Shown here: in pieces, positions 23,559 through 35,312 of the stretch
Position numbering within the stretch: the stretch's first letter is position 1
Layout of the letters: each line of letters begins with the position of its first letter
The notes under the pieces: generated by a model
Told to the model about the DNA's origin: nothing
Database searches by the model: none
What the model saw: the letters and a program-made list of their open reading frames with translations, nothing else
NCBI GenBank assembly: GCA_002150815.3
Contig: NDFF03000035.1
Location: forward strand, 434,001-498,000
Reading direction: 5' to 3'
DNA: 64,000 nucleotides
Source: Grammothele lineata
Lineage: Eukaryota; Basidiomycota; Agaricomycetes; Polyporales; Polyporaceae
Translations under genes and position numbers: made by a program

Positions 23559-25861
23559 CGTTCAAGCTGTTAGAAATGGTGAGACTGAGATCCTATCCGA
23601 GGTCAAGCGTAGGGCTTACCGGGGATGGGACGATGAAGTGATCCCTCGTAGGAGACTCCAGAGTGTTCAGGCGCCTGGATCGTGGTGGTCGTCAAAAGTA
23701 ACGAGGATCTTGACGATAAGGTTCATGCCTTCGTGCGGTATGGTGCACGTTATTAGCTAACTTTGTCGCGAAGCCTTGGCCGCGCGCAGCTGCGCATCTC
23801 CTGGCGCGATTCGCAAGGGTTCAAACGTTCACATGTCCTCCCCTGATTGCGAAAGAACCCCGTAAGGGAGGAGGCACTTCGACACAGACTACTTGCAAGC
23901 ATCTTAACTGGACATGATCTGTTGGGACAAACTTGATCAATCAGCTAACTGAATGTGGGCGATTGCAAGAATATGGTATCACCTGGGAACCATCGAGTGC
24001 GCTCTCAGGCAGGCACTGGGTCTCCATTGCGCAACGCAGTACCCTCTGGCAACCTAATGTCTTCGAGTTCAACATGCAGGCGCCTCGATATATATGAGAA
24101 CTCGAGGTTCGGTTTGAGTCGAGATACGTGAGCACGAAGCACGGTGAATGACAGTTGGAAGTCATGATCAATGTAGACGGCTCGATAATGCACGGAACGA
24201 CTGGGAAGTGGCGTCTGGCTGGGTCGAAACTTCGCACTCGGCGTCGGTCGTCAATGGAACGGGAAGAGTCGAAAACTTACGACAAACCCACGATCACGCG
24301 CCTAAACATCTGGGCGCTCAAACAAGCCGGAGATACCCGGACCGAACAGTAGCAAGAGCGCTAGCGCGCCGAGCCTCTGTTCAACATCTGCTGGCAGCTC
24401 CTCGTCTTCCAACGGTATGTCCCATTTGCTGGCTCCTTGTACCTTTCAATCCCGAAAATAGACATCGATAATTTATCTCTGACTTCCTTGGACTGATGTA
24501 GCGGCGTGAAAGTCTAGAAAAGAATTTTGAGGCCGGTATGGCACTTGGCCAACTCGAAGTCCCGGGGTGTCTCAAGCTCCGCGGTATTACCAACCTACTC
24601 CGTGTCCGCTGCCCGACGCGGTCCTGATTGTAATGGACCACATGAAGAATCTACCCTGAGAAGCAGGGTATTGATTGCTCCATACGCGCATATCATATAT
24701 GTAGAACACAATGCTCAAACGGTAAGCCAATCCCATGCGGACTGTAATTTTGAGCTCTCCCTGATCAACATCCGATTTCGCCGTAATGTGCACACAAGCC
24801 TCAATACTGTGTTCTTTAGTGGTGTATCAACATACAAGGTCACGTTTAGAGATGTTACCAGGATAGAACTCGGAGTCAGCTGGATACCTATCTTGCGACC
24901 TTGTACTCAATATGGTCCGTCTCTTAAGCTCCCCTTGGTAGGCTATTCTGACGTAGTATTTCCCTCCCTTTATGCCATTCTCGTTATCAACCTGTTATTG
25001 ATTGTTGCTACTTATAGGAAGCCTCACAATGTCACGGCATTGTGCCCGGCGTTCCGCTTACGCGGGCCAGCCTCAACTGCCGTCACCGGCCGGCGGCCCT
25101 CCGTCCCATTCCTTGTTCCGGCTGCACCCTTTCCCCACGTGCCTCGAGACGTTTTGTTGGCGTTCCAGAGCCTGTCAGGAAGCCCTAGAACTTGTGCATT
25201 TCTCTTTGTCCTGGGCGCCGCGGAAAGACTTGACGTGCTTCAATGCCGCGCCGTCAAGGGGGCGCCCATGGAGGACTGGGCCCATCAGACGACTTTACCC
25301 ACAATCCTGCCACATGGAGCTCTTCCCCGGTCCGCGTTTGTGTTGTACAAAGCGCTAGCCTTCCAAGCTTGTGACCTAGTCTCCTGGAGAGGTTCTCAAG
25401 GGATGTCGTCCTCGACGGTAGCGGCGCCCCTGTACGTACTCTGAACTTCTCCTACGGGATCGGAGGCCTAGCGGGCGGGAAAGGGCGCAATGTATCGGAC
25501 TTTTGAGACTTTGCTCTGGCTTATGGCTCAGAAGGTGTGTGACATCGTTAGGTCGCGACGTCGACCCCGAGCGCTTACGATTCCAGGCTGACTACCCGCG
25601 TCCCAGACGCTTCGTCCCTGTGCACGGCCGCACAAGCATACTCACAATAAAGTTGTGGCCCCTCCATCTCAGTAAAGCGTCCTTCATGTTTGTATATCAT
25701 GCACCGCAAGATGGCCAGGATGTGCATCTCAGTTCTCAACACCACCATCCGGAAACTTCAGTACGATGCCTAGCTCACTGCAAAATAACGGTAATACTGC
25801 ACATATAACCGCACATAACTCTTCCTCATGTTGATTTAGGGAAAGACAATGGCGAGCAGAG
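23559..25861. other. Spacer with decayed coding-like fragments
   Basis: No intact gene. On the minus strand, 24005-24193 (62 codons, RLHVELEDIRLPEG) and a frame near 24290-24440 reading PLEDEELPADVEQRLGALAL look like pieces of coding sequence, but I could not join them. On the plus strand an open frame at 24527-25444 (305 codons) mixes hydrophobic and basic stretches without a motif. A GC-rich block at about 25020-25440 is open in two frames, which makes its openness uninformative. Confidence 0.4.
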
Positions 25862-26318
25862 TTGTTATACGACTTGTGCGTCTGTTACTTGTCGCTCATC
25901 CGAACCGAGTTCTCACAGACCATTTCTGCAGTGCACATCAAAGCAGATAATCTGTCTGCAGAGGATTTTACCAAATACTCTACTCTCTGTGAGCGTCATC
26001 CGCCAACTCTATTGCTACGCGGTATTGATTCTTCCCAAGCGAATGCATTAGGAGGCGAAAACCCCTCATATAATCCTAACGCAGGTAAGTAGATTTTACC
26101 CGCGTCCCTAGGGCCTTCATTCATGACCACATCACCCTCTCGTAGCCGCCATCGGTAAGCTCTTCTATGCTCTGAGTGTCCAGAAATTCGTATTTACCCA
26201 ACATCTGGCAGCGCAAGCGGCGACACAAAACCCAGGGACTGGACATGGGGTGCAAACACCGCCGCAGCAGTAGCCGACATACGCTGTCTACGGATTCGCG
26301 CCGGACGCGAATCGACAA
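25862..26318 (+). pseudogene. Fragment of a decayed multi-exon gene, in-frame stop
   Basis: An exon ending at 26084 (with KADNLSAEDFTKYSTLCERH and ALGGENPSYNPNAG) joins across a GTAAGT...CGTAG intron (26085-26145) to an exon 26146-26318 (AAIGKLFYALSVQKFVF, then AAQAATQNPGTG). The second exon has an in-frame TAG at 26271-26273, after which the same frame continues in coding-like sequence (PTYAVYGFAPDANR) to a GTGAGC donor. Earlier exons may lie around 25680-25850. I do not recognise the family. A sequencing error could mimic the stop, but the lack of an intact 5' end favours decay. Confidence 0.5.
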
Positions 26319-27381
26319 GTGAGCTTTCGTTTGCTCTGCGTGTTCTGCGCGGTCCTCAACGAGGTTTTCTTCCTGCAGAATAGCGATGATATAGTCGCAC
26401 ATTCTTTACGTCTTTCGGGCATATCTACTCTACACTCTCCCTTTGTAAAATGTAACGTACGTTCGTTTCACATGTTTCGGCATGCGGAGGCAGGAGCGTC
26501 GCGTGTGATGGAGGGCGTTTGACGACGGTGTGGGGCGGAAAGGAAGTGGCGCGAACACCCGGGCGTGACGAGGTCCTTGACCACCTACATGTATCGCCGC
26601 GGTCCCCGACCCGGTTCCCATCCCCCACCGTAGAAGCGCTACGCCGCCCTCGGCACCCCAATCACATAGGCGTTCCGCGTTTCGTAGCTGAGGACTGGGG
26701 TTTGAATTGGCTTAACTCCCCGACGCCGGCATGACGAGACAAGTTAGTTGACGGCGACTGTATTTACTCCGGGTACATTCTTCTACGGAGCCTTCGCTGT
26801 TGCCTGCTACTATCCCGTCGAAGAGCAAGCCTCAGCGCTGCGCCGAACTTGATGACCACATTTGAACGTGATAGGAGTTCAGCGAAGTTCCATCTTGCAA
26901 GCTCTTGCCAGGATGAGAACCGAATTTGCGAGAGAGGTGAAGACATTCATGTAGGCGCGGCGAAAGAAGATGGACGAGGGAGAAGGGAGAGCAGAATTAA
27001 CACGCTTCACTCTGTCCCGGGTTCATAAGGGTGGCGAGCGTCAGCGCGTAGAACAAGTATGCCCAAACATATCCAGGAGGCACGCGCCTGGTGTTCAGTA
27101 ATCCAACGCGCCTTGCAACGAAGTACAAAGCATTGGTACTAGGGATGGTCAGTGTTGTTCCTTTCGCCGGTGTTGCGGAACGGTATTACTCTCATGATAC
27201 GAAGGCGGGCCATCACAACGCTGGTGATTACGAAGCTCCCACCACGGATATGGAACGTTCACACATATTCCCGCAGCGCATATAGCCAGCTGAAGGGCGT
27301 ATAGAACAAATTATAATTGAAACAATGTCGAGGCATACAACGTTGAAGCGCATTCGTCAAGACGTAAAACTATATGGAACA
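26319..27381. other. Spacer, no supported gene
   Basis: Short frames only; a possible further exon of the decayed gene begins after TTCCTGCAG at about 26381. Ends at the left arm of the large inverted repeat. Confidence 0.4.
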
Positions 27382-29880
27382 AACTTTCGGCGCACGTTGG
27401 CTTCCTCGCCCGAAGGCAGGTACTAGTCCCGAGGGCCACGGAGAGGCCTGCGCCAGGACAGCCGCGCGCACGTCGCACGCGGCCGACCGTACCTCGGGAA
27501 GGCAATTTGAGCCGAGGGCTCTTTGGCCCTCGGCGCCGCTTGAGGCTTGAAGCTCGGTTCACACATCTTGAGGCACACACATAGAATCTCTTGCATAGGC
27601 ATACTCACACAGCTAAGACGTCGTCAACGCGCGCGAGAAACAAAACGAAGCAAAGGCGACGCACCATAATGGTTTTTGTTGGCGGAGCGCTCACGCCAAG
27701 TGTTCAAGTTGTTAAGGAAAGTTGTTAATGAGTGTTGATGATAAATTGAAGGGGGCTGAGCGGCGCGCACTGGTTAGTCCGCATCTGCCCGGGACCGTTA
27801 CCTTGCGAATATGCGCGCGGGGCGCACTACGCAGCGGTCCACCGAGCGTGCGAGACGTGCGCGCCACCGTGCGCCGCGGGACCAACTCATTCCGCCCGCG
27901 CGATCTGCGCGGAGCGGAGAGGTCGACCGCGGGGTGGGGTGCACACCGCAGACGGTGACCCTCGCCGTAGCGAGCCGCCCCGCCTGCGATGCGCGTGCGG
28001 ACTCCCTGCCCAAACACGAGCGCGAGATGAGCGAGCGAAGAAAGAAGAGCAAAAGACAGAGACGTACCATTGAGGGATTTGCCCGCGTTGGCGACGCGAC
28101 GCCGGACACCCCCAGGGCACAACCGTTCTCACGTCCGAAGACGTCCTACTAAGGGCCTGGGTGACCTGCCATGGGCGCGTACGCCGCCTACCCGTACCGC
28201 TTTCGTGGTCGTTCCAGGTTTTGGGGTCGTTTCACTTTCCCCGCCCCCCATTCTCGCCAAGTTCGCCCGAAGGCGTCGAAGGCGGGGAGCGGGTACTCGT
28301 CCCGGTCACGCCGTGGCTGACACGACCCGGCCTCCGAAGAGGGCCGGGCCGCTGCACGGCGTCGACGCCTGGGCGCAATTACCCGCTTGGCCATGTGGGC
28401 CGCAGAGGTCCCTCGAGGGGACGTGCGACCCGGCGTTAGCAGGCTTATGGCCTCTGGTGACCGGAGGGCGCGCCGCCCGCCAGCAGGTCTAGAGCACAGA
28501 CGTCGTTAGATCGATGCGTGCGGTGGCGAGAATGCGAGAGACGTACGTTTTACGCTGGATCTTGTGAGGACGCGCCTGGGGCGTTGTCGGCTGTGTAGCG
28601 GGTTGAGCGATGTCGAGCGGAGGAAGGACGATGGCACCACGTACCTTTACGCGTCGCGCCCCTGCTGGTCATGGGTGCTTGATGTCGCTATGAGCGACGC
28701 ATGGTGATACAAACCTATCCCGGTCGCATGACGCTGAGCGGATGGTGGTGGTGGTGGAAGAGAAAGAGGAGGCGGGTCTGGGGAGAGAGGACGGACAACG
28801 GGGGGGTTTTATATCCATTTCGTCCTCTCCACGGCCCTCCGAAACCCGGCAGGCCGCGTCATCCTTCCTGGGGCGTTGCCGTCTTCCTCCTTCCTCCAAT
28901 TGTCTCACCTCGCCACACAAGTCACCGCACACGCCCTCCTGCCCCCACCGCCCCCGAATCGCACCTAGGCCGCCGCGCGGACGAGCACGCGGGGGGCTGT
29001 TCCGGGGCGAGAACCCTCGATGGTGGTTGCGATAATCAGCGGAGTTTGGTCGAAGGGCGCGCCCAGAAAGAAGTCGCCCAAGGTGGGTATTAGTGTCCGA
29101 CGGTGGGACTCGAGGCCCAGGGCAACTGGTTCCGAGACCCTTCGAGGGCGATGCTGTTGTGGCGGGCCCTGTCGGACTCGTCTTGGTCGCCGTCGTAGGT
29201 GCGCTCCGCTCAGTATTGAAGGTATAGCATACAATAGGTAGCTCTCTATGTGGGAGAGTCAGCTGGTGAAACTCCGGAGGCCAGAACAGACGCACCAGCA
29301 CGCGGGAGAGCACCAAGACGATTGGCGTCTGCCAGGGGAATACAAACGTCCAATGTTTGGCTGTGTGGGCGTACACATTCCGTGCGGAACTTCGATCGGT
29401 TCGCCTTTCCTAGCCCCGCGCTATGCACTGGCCCAGGCGCCCACTGTCCTCGAACCCTCTCGCCCACCTCATAGAAGCGGCCCGATGTGATCGCGTCCAT
29501 TCTCCACCGTCCGCCACAAGACATCCTGTGCGTACCTTGGGGTCAGTGCTCCTTGTTTTCGCACGAGTTCGAAGTGTCGCCATCCTCTCCGCCGAGCACA
29601 GTTAGGCTTCGAGGATCGCAGGCAGAAGGCAACCGGGAGCCCGAAAGAATGCCCTCCCGCCTGCTGCACGAACCTCGACGAGCACACGCGGCAAGTGTCA
29701 TCAGCGATAATCACGAAGCCGCGCCCCAGTCCTCGTGGAAAGTCCTACTCACCTTCTGCTCCGCCACGAGAAGCCACCCTGTATTAGGATCGTCGCGGTC
29801 CATTTGTTCTCCTGTCGGACTGGTGTGAATGCGCACGAGTCACCTTGTCCGAAAGCGGAGGGCGGTGGGAGCCGTGCCCT
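27382..29880 (-). repeat. Large inverted repeat, copy A (about 2.5 kb)
   Basis: Read backwards, this matches 52590-55032. Homology begins abruptly at ACTTTCGGCGCACGTT (27382) and fades near 29880. By eye, identity is highest between about 27382 and 29050 and lower outside it. Landmarks: a 9-bp hairpin GCCGAGGGC/GCCCTCGGC at 27511-27534, a TATA-like element (ATATAAAACC on the minus strand, near 28806-28815), and several exon-like blocks separated by GT...AG gaps downstream of it. The element would be transcribed leftwards. No transposase, reverse transcriptase or long terminal repeat is visible, so its class is unknown. A frame beginning MAKRVIAPRRRRR stops earlier here than in copy B because of small indels. 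Confidence 0.8.
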
Positions 29881-30287
29881 GCTGCGGCCCGGTTTGACCA
29901 GTGCCCTCGTTCCTTTCGGGCGGGAAAATGTGTAACGTGCCTCCGGATCGTCGCGCTAGGGACACGATGTGAGCAGGGGATTGGACGAAACGGTCTGGAT
30001 TGTTTTGCTCACTTGACCCAAGCTCCCGCTCTGCGCGGCCCCATGTCCCACACATCCCGCACGACGCCGCTCGGTTCTAGGGCATGCAGGCTGCGGTACA
30101 CCGAGGATTCTTCACACCATTATACCGAGGGAGAGACGTCTTGCTTTCACAAGCATCACTGGGCGCACACGAGAGTTGATATTGGAGCACGAAACGTCTG
30201 TAATTGAAGCGCATGCCACAACATGAAGCCGTGTCTGAATAGTCTTCGGACTTGACAATCCCAAAGCGGCCACTAGAACGAGGAACA
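29881..30287. other. Spacer between repeat copy A and gene F1
   Basis: 407 bp with no supported gene; contains the 3' flank of F1. Confidence 0.45.
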
Positions 30288-31003
30288 TCACGGGAGATAG
30301 ACCATAATTTCCGGGAAGTACCGCGTGCGGAGGTGGTCGTCGATGGTGCGCCGGATCGACATGATCCACATGTTCTTGAGCGACGGCGCCTGCAGCCAGT
30401 TGCTCCACTCGGGGCAGTCGCTCTTGAAGTGCTCCCAGCTATTCGTCATGCTGTGGTCAGCCCTCTATAGACGCGTAGTCAGATCAGCACGCGCGACGAC
30501 GCAGAAGACGCGCACGCACCAAGTGGCTGTACCACTTGAACATCGCGGGTACCATAAGCGCGAGCAGATCTGCGGGCGTCGACGCTTGCGTAACTTGGCC
30601 GTGCACGGCCCACTGCTGGCCTGGCAACTACAATGGGATGGAGGCGTCATGTCAGCCGCATCATCGGGGGTAGGTTAAAGGCACTCACCGGAACGCAATC
30701 CACGTAAATCAACTCCCCGACAATCAAAGGCCACGAGCTCGAGGTCGTATGCTCGGAATGGATCGCTTGCAAGACGGTCTCGTAGACGTCCTGATCTCCA
30801 CCAACATCAGACAGAGCGCTTTGCGGGTTGAGTCGTCGGGCCCAAAATGGCTCCCAACAGGAGAGCACACGCGACAGCTGCAGGCCGGGATTGTTGTTAC
30901 TGTCCCAGATTGGCACGATGAAGTCTCGGTCATGGTTGACTGGAAGGGGAAATCGGATACATATGTTGCTCGGCGGGAAGGCTGGTGCGGCTACGCATAA
31001 CAT
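30288..31003 (-). CDS. Unknown small protein F1 (F family)
   Basis: Exons 31003-30689, 30627-30520 and 30464-30288 (introns 61 and 55 nt, phase 0) give 199 aa. Recognised only by comparison with F2 and F3 in this window. Shared landmarks: an FPLPVNHDRDF start, LSCWEPFW, an exon that begins LPGQ and holds PADLLALMVPAMFKWYSHL, and a final exon with MSIRRT followed by RYFPEIMVYLP. The intron positions before LPGQ and after the FKWY segment match F2 and F3. The start is less certain: F2 and F3 have a tiny first exon, and an equivalent could exist upstream here. No signal peptide or membrane helix. Function unknown. Confidence 0.65.
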
Positions 31004-32347
31004 TAAGTGAGGTTACTCAATTTTGCGGATACATTGCGACGTACACTGGCTCTGCGGGCTGGAGCTGAGTGGAAGGAGGCCTCGATAGTACGACATTCTG
31101 CTAATGTGGAAGCGTAAGCTACCGAAAGAGGGTACCTAGAGAAAAACTCACAGCTCGGTAGGAATAGGAGGGGAAGCGGCGGATGCCTCATGCGCGCGAG
31201 AGGTCGGCCGAGAGGTGCCAGCCGCCATGAGGGGAAGGGTGTCACACACCGGTCAGCCGCACTCAGAAGAGAGCATGCCCGTAGAGTCTTGCAAACAACA
31301 TAGATCCCAGTTACCACGAGCCTCAAACCGGGCCATTAAGCATGAGATATCAGGGAGGCGGACACAAATTTTGCCAGAACATACCTCAGTGCGCACTACA
31401 TACTACCATGATGCGTACACGCACAAATTTACGCCCGGAACTTGATCCATCCATCCATCCATCCATACAGCTAAGGACCGGTGTCCTGTAGGAGACCTTG
31501 GCATTATATGTATTAAAACCGGACGGGTTGTAGGCCATGGGCGGTACAGCCTGGCGAGCCATCAGGCGGGTCTGGAAGTGCATACACTTCAAAATGATGC
31601 TCACTGGTACCATGTCCTACTGGAACCGCGTTCTGAGGGTGGAGTGCACGCGTAAAGAGCGCATGCTGCCGATGCGCTGCCGATTACACGACAATGAGAC
31701 GTACGGTGCTCCTCATGTCTACCTCAGGACTTGTGAGCTCTCGGAGTTGGAAGCCGAAGTTGACGGCATTGCAACGCTGTGAGAGGCTTCCGGGAGAAGG
31801 ACATTCTGATCAAAAGATCGTTGATGTTCACGGCGACGTAGTGTGCGAGACATGTGTGACAGAGACAATCAGAGTCGCGTTGAAAGTTGAGCTACTGTAA
31901 CTTGGTCGTTCAGGCTCAGAGTCCAGACGGTCACCTGCCCGCGTCATTTCGGGCGCTTAAGCGCCTCTGTTGGGCCTGGTCAGGCGCGTCAACACTAGCG
32001 CTGACGTCACTCCCGGCTTGTATGTCACGGTCCTAATAGAGCATACATAGCTCATCTCACCTCTCTACGACCACCCAGTGGGTGACTTGACCGCTCACGC
32101 CTATTCTTGACCTCCCCGGCATGACTCACACGAGTGATATATCCTCTTTTTAATCAACTTGTATCACTACCTCCTACTCAGATACGCAATTTACTGTGGA
32201 TTTATCATACTTTAATTTGGCGCCACTGGTGGTCGTACGACGTCATCTAGTCGTTACTTATACTACAGATTTTCTAAATACCCAACATGTATAAGCGGTG
32301 GAAAGTAGACCTTGAAGCCAGCCCACCGAAGTCCAGCTCCGATATCG
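31004..32347. other. Spacer between F1 and F2
   Basis: No supported gene. Contains an ATCC microsatellite at 31445-31466 and AT-rich sequence around 32130-32290. Confidence 0.5.
31445..31466. repeat. ATCC microsatellite
   Basis: Five perfect ATCC units plus AT. An overlapping minus-strand frame reads it as MDGWMDG, which is an artefact of the repeat. Confidence 0.9.
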
Positions 32348-33132
32348 TCAGAGTAGACGAATCACAACCTCGGGAAAGTATTGCACAGCACCCCTCCGGT
32401 CAGGTTTCGTACGACGAATGGCGATAATGTAAAAGTCGTAGAGGTCTGGCCTCCTGGACCAGGAAGTCCACCGGTCGTAATTTTGGGGGATGAGTGCACG
32501 GAGATGAGGAAACCATTCCTGAAGAAGCAGGGTAAGACAGTGAACAATTCAGCCCAGTGAATCCTCGAAGAAGGTACGCACCTTTCTGCGCCACCAGTGA
32601 AACATTTCCTTGACGATGAGCTCCAGGAGATCTACAGCGGTATGCGCGCCGAATTGGGGACCCGGGCCGTAAATGCGACGATCTTCTCCAGGAATCTTTA
32701 TAGGGTTCCTTAGAAGGCGTAAGTGACGGCGCGGTAACAGGTTACTCACAAGGCAGCTTCTCACGTCCAACGGCACGCCCCGGGGAATCCAGGCATTCAG
32801 AATACGATGGAAATGGTCGGGGTGGATTGCTTCGGCAATTGAGCGATGAAGGTCGGTATTCGGAAGATTGTACGGTCGCCATGGAATGCGGCCGGCACGC
32901 GCATCATCTATGCCCCAGTACGGCTCCCAACAATGTGCCAAACTTCTCATATGGAGGCCCATATCAGGCACGCTTCGACCAACAATAGGGAGGCGGTAGT
33001 CTCGATCAACGTCGTCGGGGAGAGGAATAGGGAGGGTCAAACCGCGAATCGACCCGGCTGTAGAGCGATTTATGTTAGTAAGAGTACCGAAGAACATGAA
33101 ACATAAAAAGACATACCCTGCGTACGATTCAT
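32348..33132 (-). CDS. Unknown small protein F2 (F family)
   Basis: Exons 33132-33117, 33057-32750, 32695-32582 and 32518-32348 (introns 59, 54 and 63 nt) close in frame to 202 aa. The first exon is 16 nt (MNRTQ plus one base). Landmarks shared with F1 and F3: LPIPLPDDVDRDY, AHCWEPYW, an exon starting IPGEDR and ending in DLLELIVKEMFHWWRRK, and a final exon with DFYIIAIRRTKPD followed by QYFPEVVIRLL. Eight or so Trp residues in 202 are unusual. No known domain, signal peptide or membrane helix is visible. Best-supported member of the family because every splice site is strong and length agrees with F3. Confidence 0.72.
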
Positions 33133-35312
33133 GGTGTATAATGACTCTGAGAAGCGGATGGGGCTCCTAGCTCTGAGCATCATCTTTCACTTAAGTATGG
33201 CTCTCGGAGACAAGTTTGGCTGGATAAACAGCTGCACGCCACGCCGTTCAGACGATTGTGTTTCAGCACGCGGCATTCGCATGTGAATACGGAAATATCT
33301 ACGGTTTTATACGACACATACGAGCAGCGAAGAGCGGGAGAAGGGCGTCCGTCATCCTCATAAGTGGGCCCTGTCACTACGATAACGATTTTGAGCGGAA
33401 AGTGGTAAATCTTCGTCCACGCTAGGACAAAATGAGCGTACCTGGGACACAGAAGGTGTCCAGGTGTATTAGCATTTAGACGAAAAGTTTACGAATCCTG
33501 GATGTCTGGAGCAGCTACGAAAATGTGTGACAGCCGCATCTAAATGCTAGCCATAAGGAAATCCGGCAAGTCGGACATACGATAGGCAGCCTTGAATACG
33601 TGGCTTCTGGGATTTATTTCCAGATATACAACATCCAACCGTGAATGAAGACACTCACGAAATCCGCCACTTGGTTTTTCGGCCGCGGGCGGTCGTTGCA
33701 TAGACCATCGACGGCGCACACGAAATTGTGCACGTTTGTCGAGGTGGCGTGACATATGAGGAATCGCCGGAGCTCAAAAGCAAGCACACCATAGTAGGAA
33801 GGATCGAGTAGGCTGAGGTGATGGCTCGGCAGGAGGTTGAAGTGCGCACTCTCGTTGTGGCACGTTCCGATTCTTTTAGAGAATCGGTGTTCAATACCGG
33901 GAGGATTTCCATTTCACGTGACTTTCGTTGGCAGGCGCTTAAACTGAGGGGCATTCCCAACGAGTCGTTGCACGTGACTTACGTTGGCAGGCGTTTCAAG
34001 AAAACGGTCTGGCTTGCTCGAGCTCCTGGACCGCGTCCGCCACCTTCCAGTCTCCTGACAAGGGAAGGTGAAAGAACATCTCAGGCACGAGCATGACGGT
34101 GTCTGACTTGTGTCCTTTGTGGCATCTGCAATTTCCATCCTTTTGCGCGCGCTTGAGGGATTGCACGACTCCACATACTACGGCAGCTGCCAGAGGACGA
34201 CTGCCAGATACTGGCAACTCAAAATGTGCTCATGTAATCTACTTGCACAATCCCAACGCTAGCCGCAATGCCGCATTGAGACCATATCCGTGGCAGGAAA
34301 GAATCGGAACCCAGGGCGCCTCGACGCCGCTCAAAAGACAAGTTGGGAGGAGAAGCCGAAGCTAGACTAGACTGCCTTTGGTTGAAACCGCGTGAGATTA
34401 GCGGAGTGCCAAATCGTGTCAGCTCCGTTAGGCGCCAGCTCATGAGTCATGGACTGAGTTTGAAATCCCATCACCGCCCGGCTAGTCGGAGACTGCTTCC
34501 AGAAATGACGGTGCCAAGCGAGGTAAAACGAGGAATCGTAGTATACGCCGCCTGGTGATCTTTGGTTCGAACTTCGCAAGAGCGCGAGTCAGTGTGGCGC
34601 GGTCGACTCGTGTATGGTAGGTCGCTCAGATGGCAGGTGCCTGCTGTGATAGGCCTACCAGGGTAGCCGTAGTTAGCAGGTTTTCAACCAATTTTAGTAT
34701 CGACATTAGGCTCCCGGGCCGGCCCTTCACGCATTCTCATCAAGTTTCCACAGGCTCAGCGACGGCGATGCACTATGGATCCCCTGCGATGTCTGTGAGC
34801 CTGCACTCAGTGGGCCTCGTGGGGAACGCTGTCCTAGGACATATCGAGCATATCCCAAACACGCCGTTTGATGATCGGCGAGATAGCCAGCCTCGTTCGT
34901 CGAGGTCTTGCTAAATGCAACAGTGGGGCCAGCGTCCAGCACAAAGTCGTTTGAGAATTGTTTCGAGGCGCTACGAACCTGAAAGCTCAGGGACGGCATG
35001 ACATGCGCGACGTTCGAGAAATCTCGACTGAACAGCCTTTCAGAACCCACGCATATCAAAGCTGGGGAACGGTAGCCACTGCTGTGAATTGCCAGCGGGC
35101 ACCATGACCTGCCTCGATATTCTGATTCAAGATACGGAGCAAGGGATACATGTCTCGTTATCTCTCAGACGCCAGAGTGTAGCGTGTACCCCGACACGCC
35201 TCGACCATGGTTTTGTTTCCAGCTTTCCTCAGGGGCTGATTTCCAGAACGTCGGGCTACGAGGTCCGTTAGCGCTATCTGAAGCGTGGCGGTTTGAGCCT
35301 GCGTGACATGAC
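33133..35312. other. Spacer between F2 and T1
   Basis: About 2.2 kb without a supported gene. Minus-strand frames at 33655-33960 and 34727-35059 have no motif and no match to the F or T families. Contains the tandem CACGTG-bearing repeat at 33915-33993. Confidence 0.5.
33915..33993. repeat. Two direct repeats carrying CACGTG E-boxes
   Basis: A 23-bp unit at 33915-33937 recurs at 33971-33993 with one mismatch. Each begins with the palindrome CACGTG and continues GACTT-CGTTGGCAGGCG. Start-to-start spacing is 56 bp. E-boxes of this form bind bHLH regulators, but no gene start lies close by. Confidence 0.6.

Noticed and set aside
24527..25444. 305-codon plus-strand frame
   Set aside because: No motif, abrupt changes in composition along its length, and another frame is open across the same GC-rich block.
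27382..29880. Helitron or LTR retrotransposon as the identity of the inverted repeat
   Set aside because: No Rep/helicase, reverse transcriptase, integrase, LTR or CTRR-type terminus could be found in either copy.
31386..31613. Minus-strand frame containing MDGWMDG repeats
   Set aside because: Produced by the ATCC microsatellite; no other coding signal.
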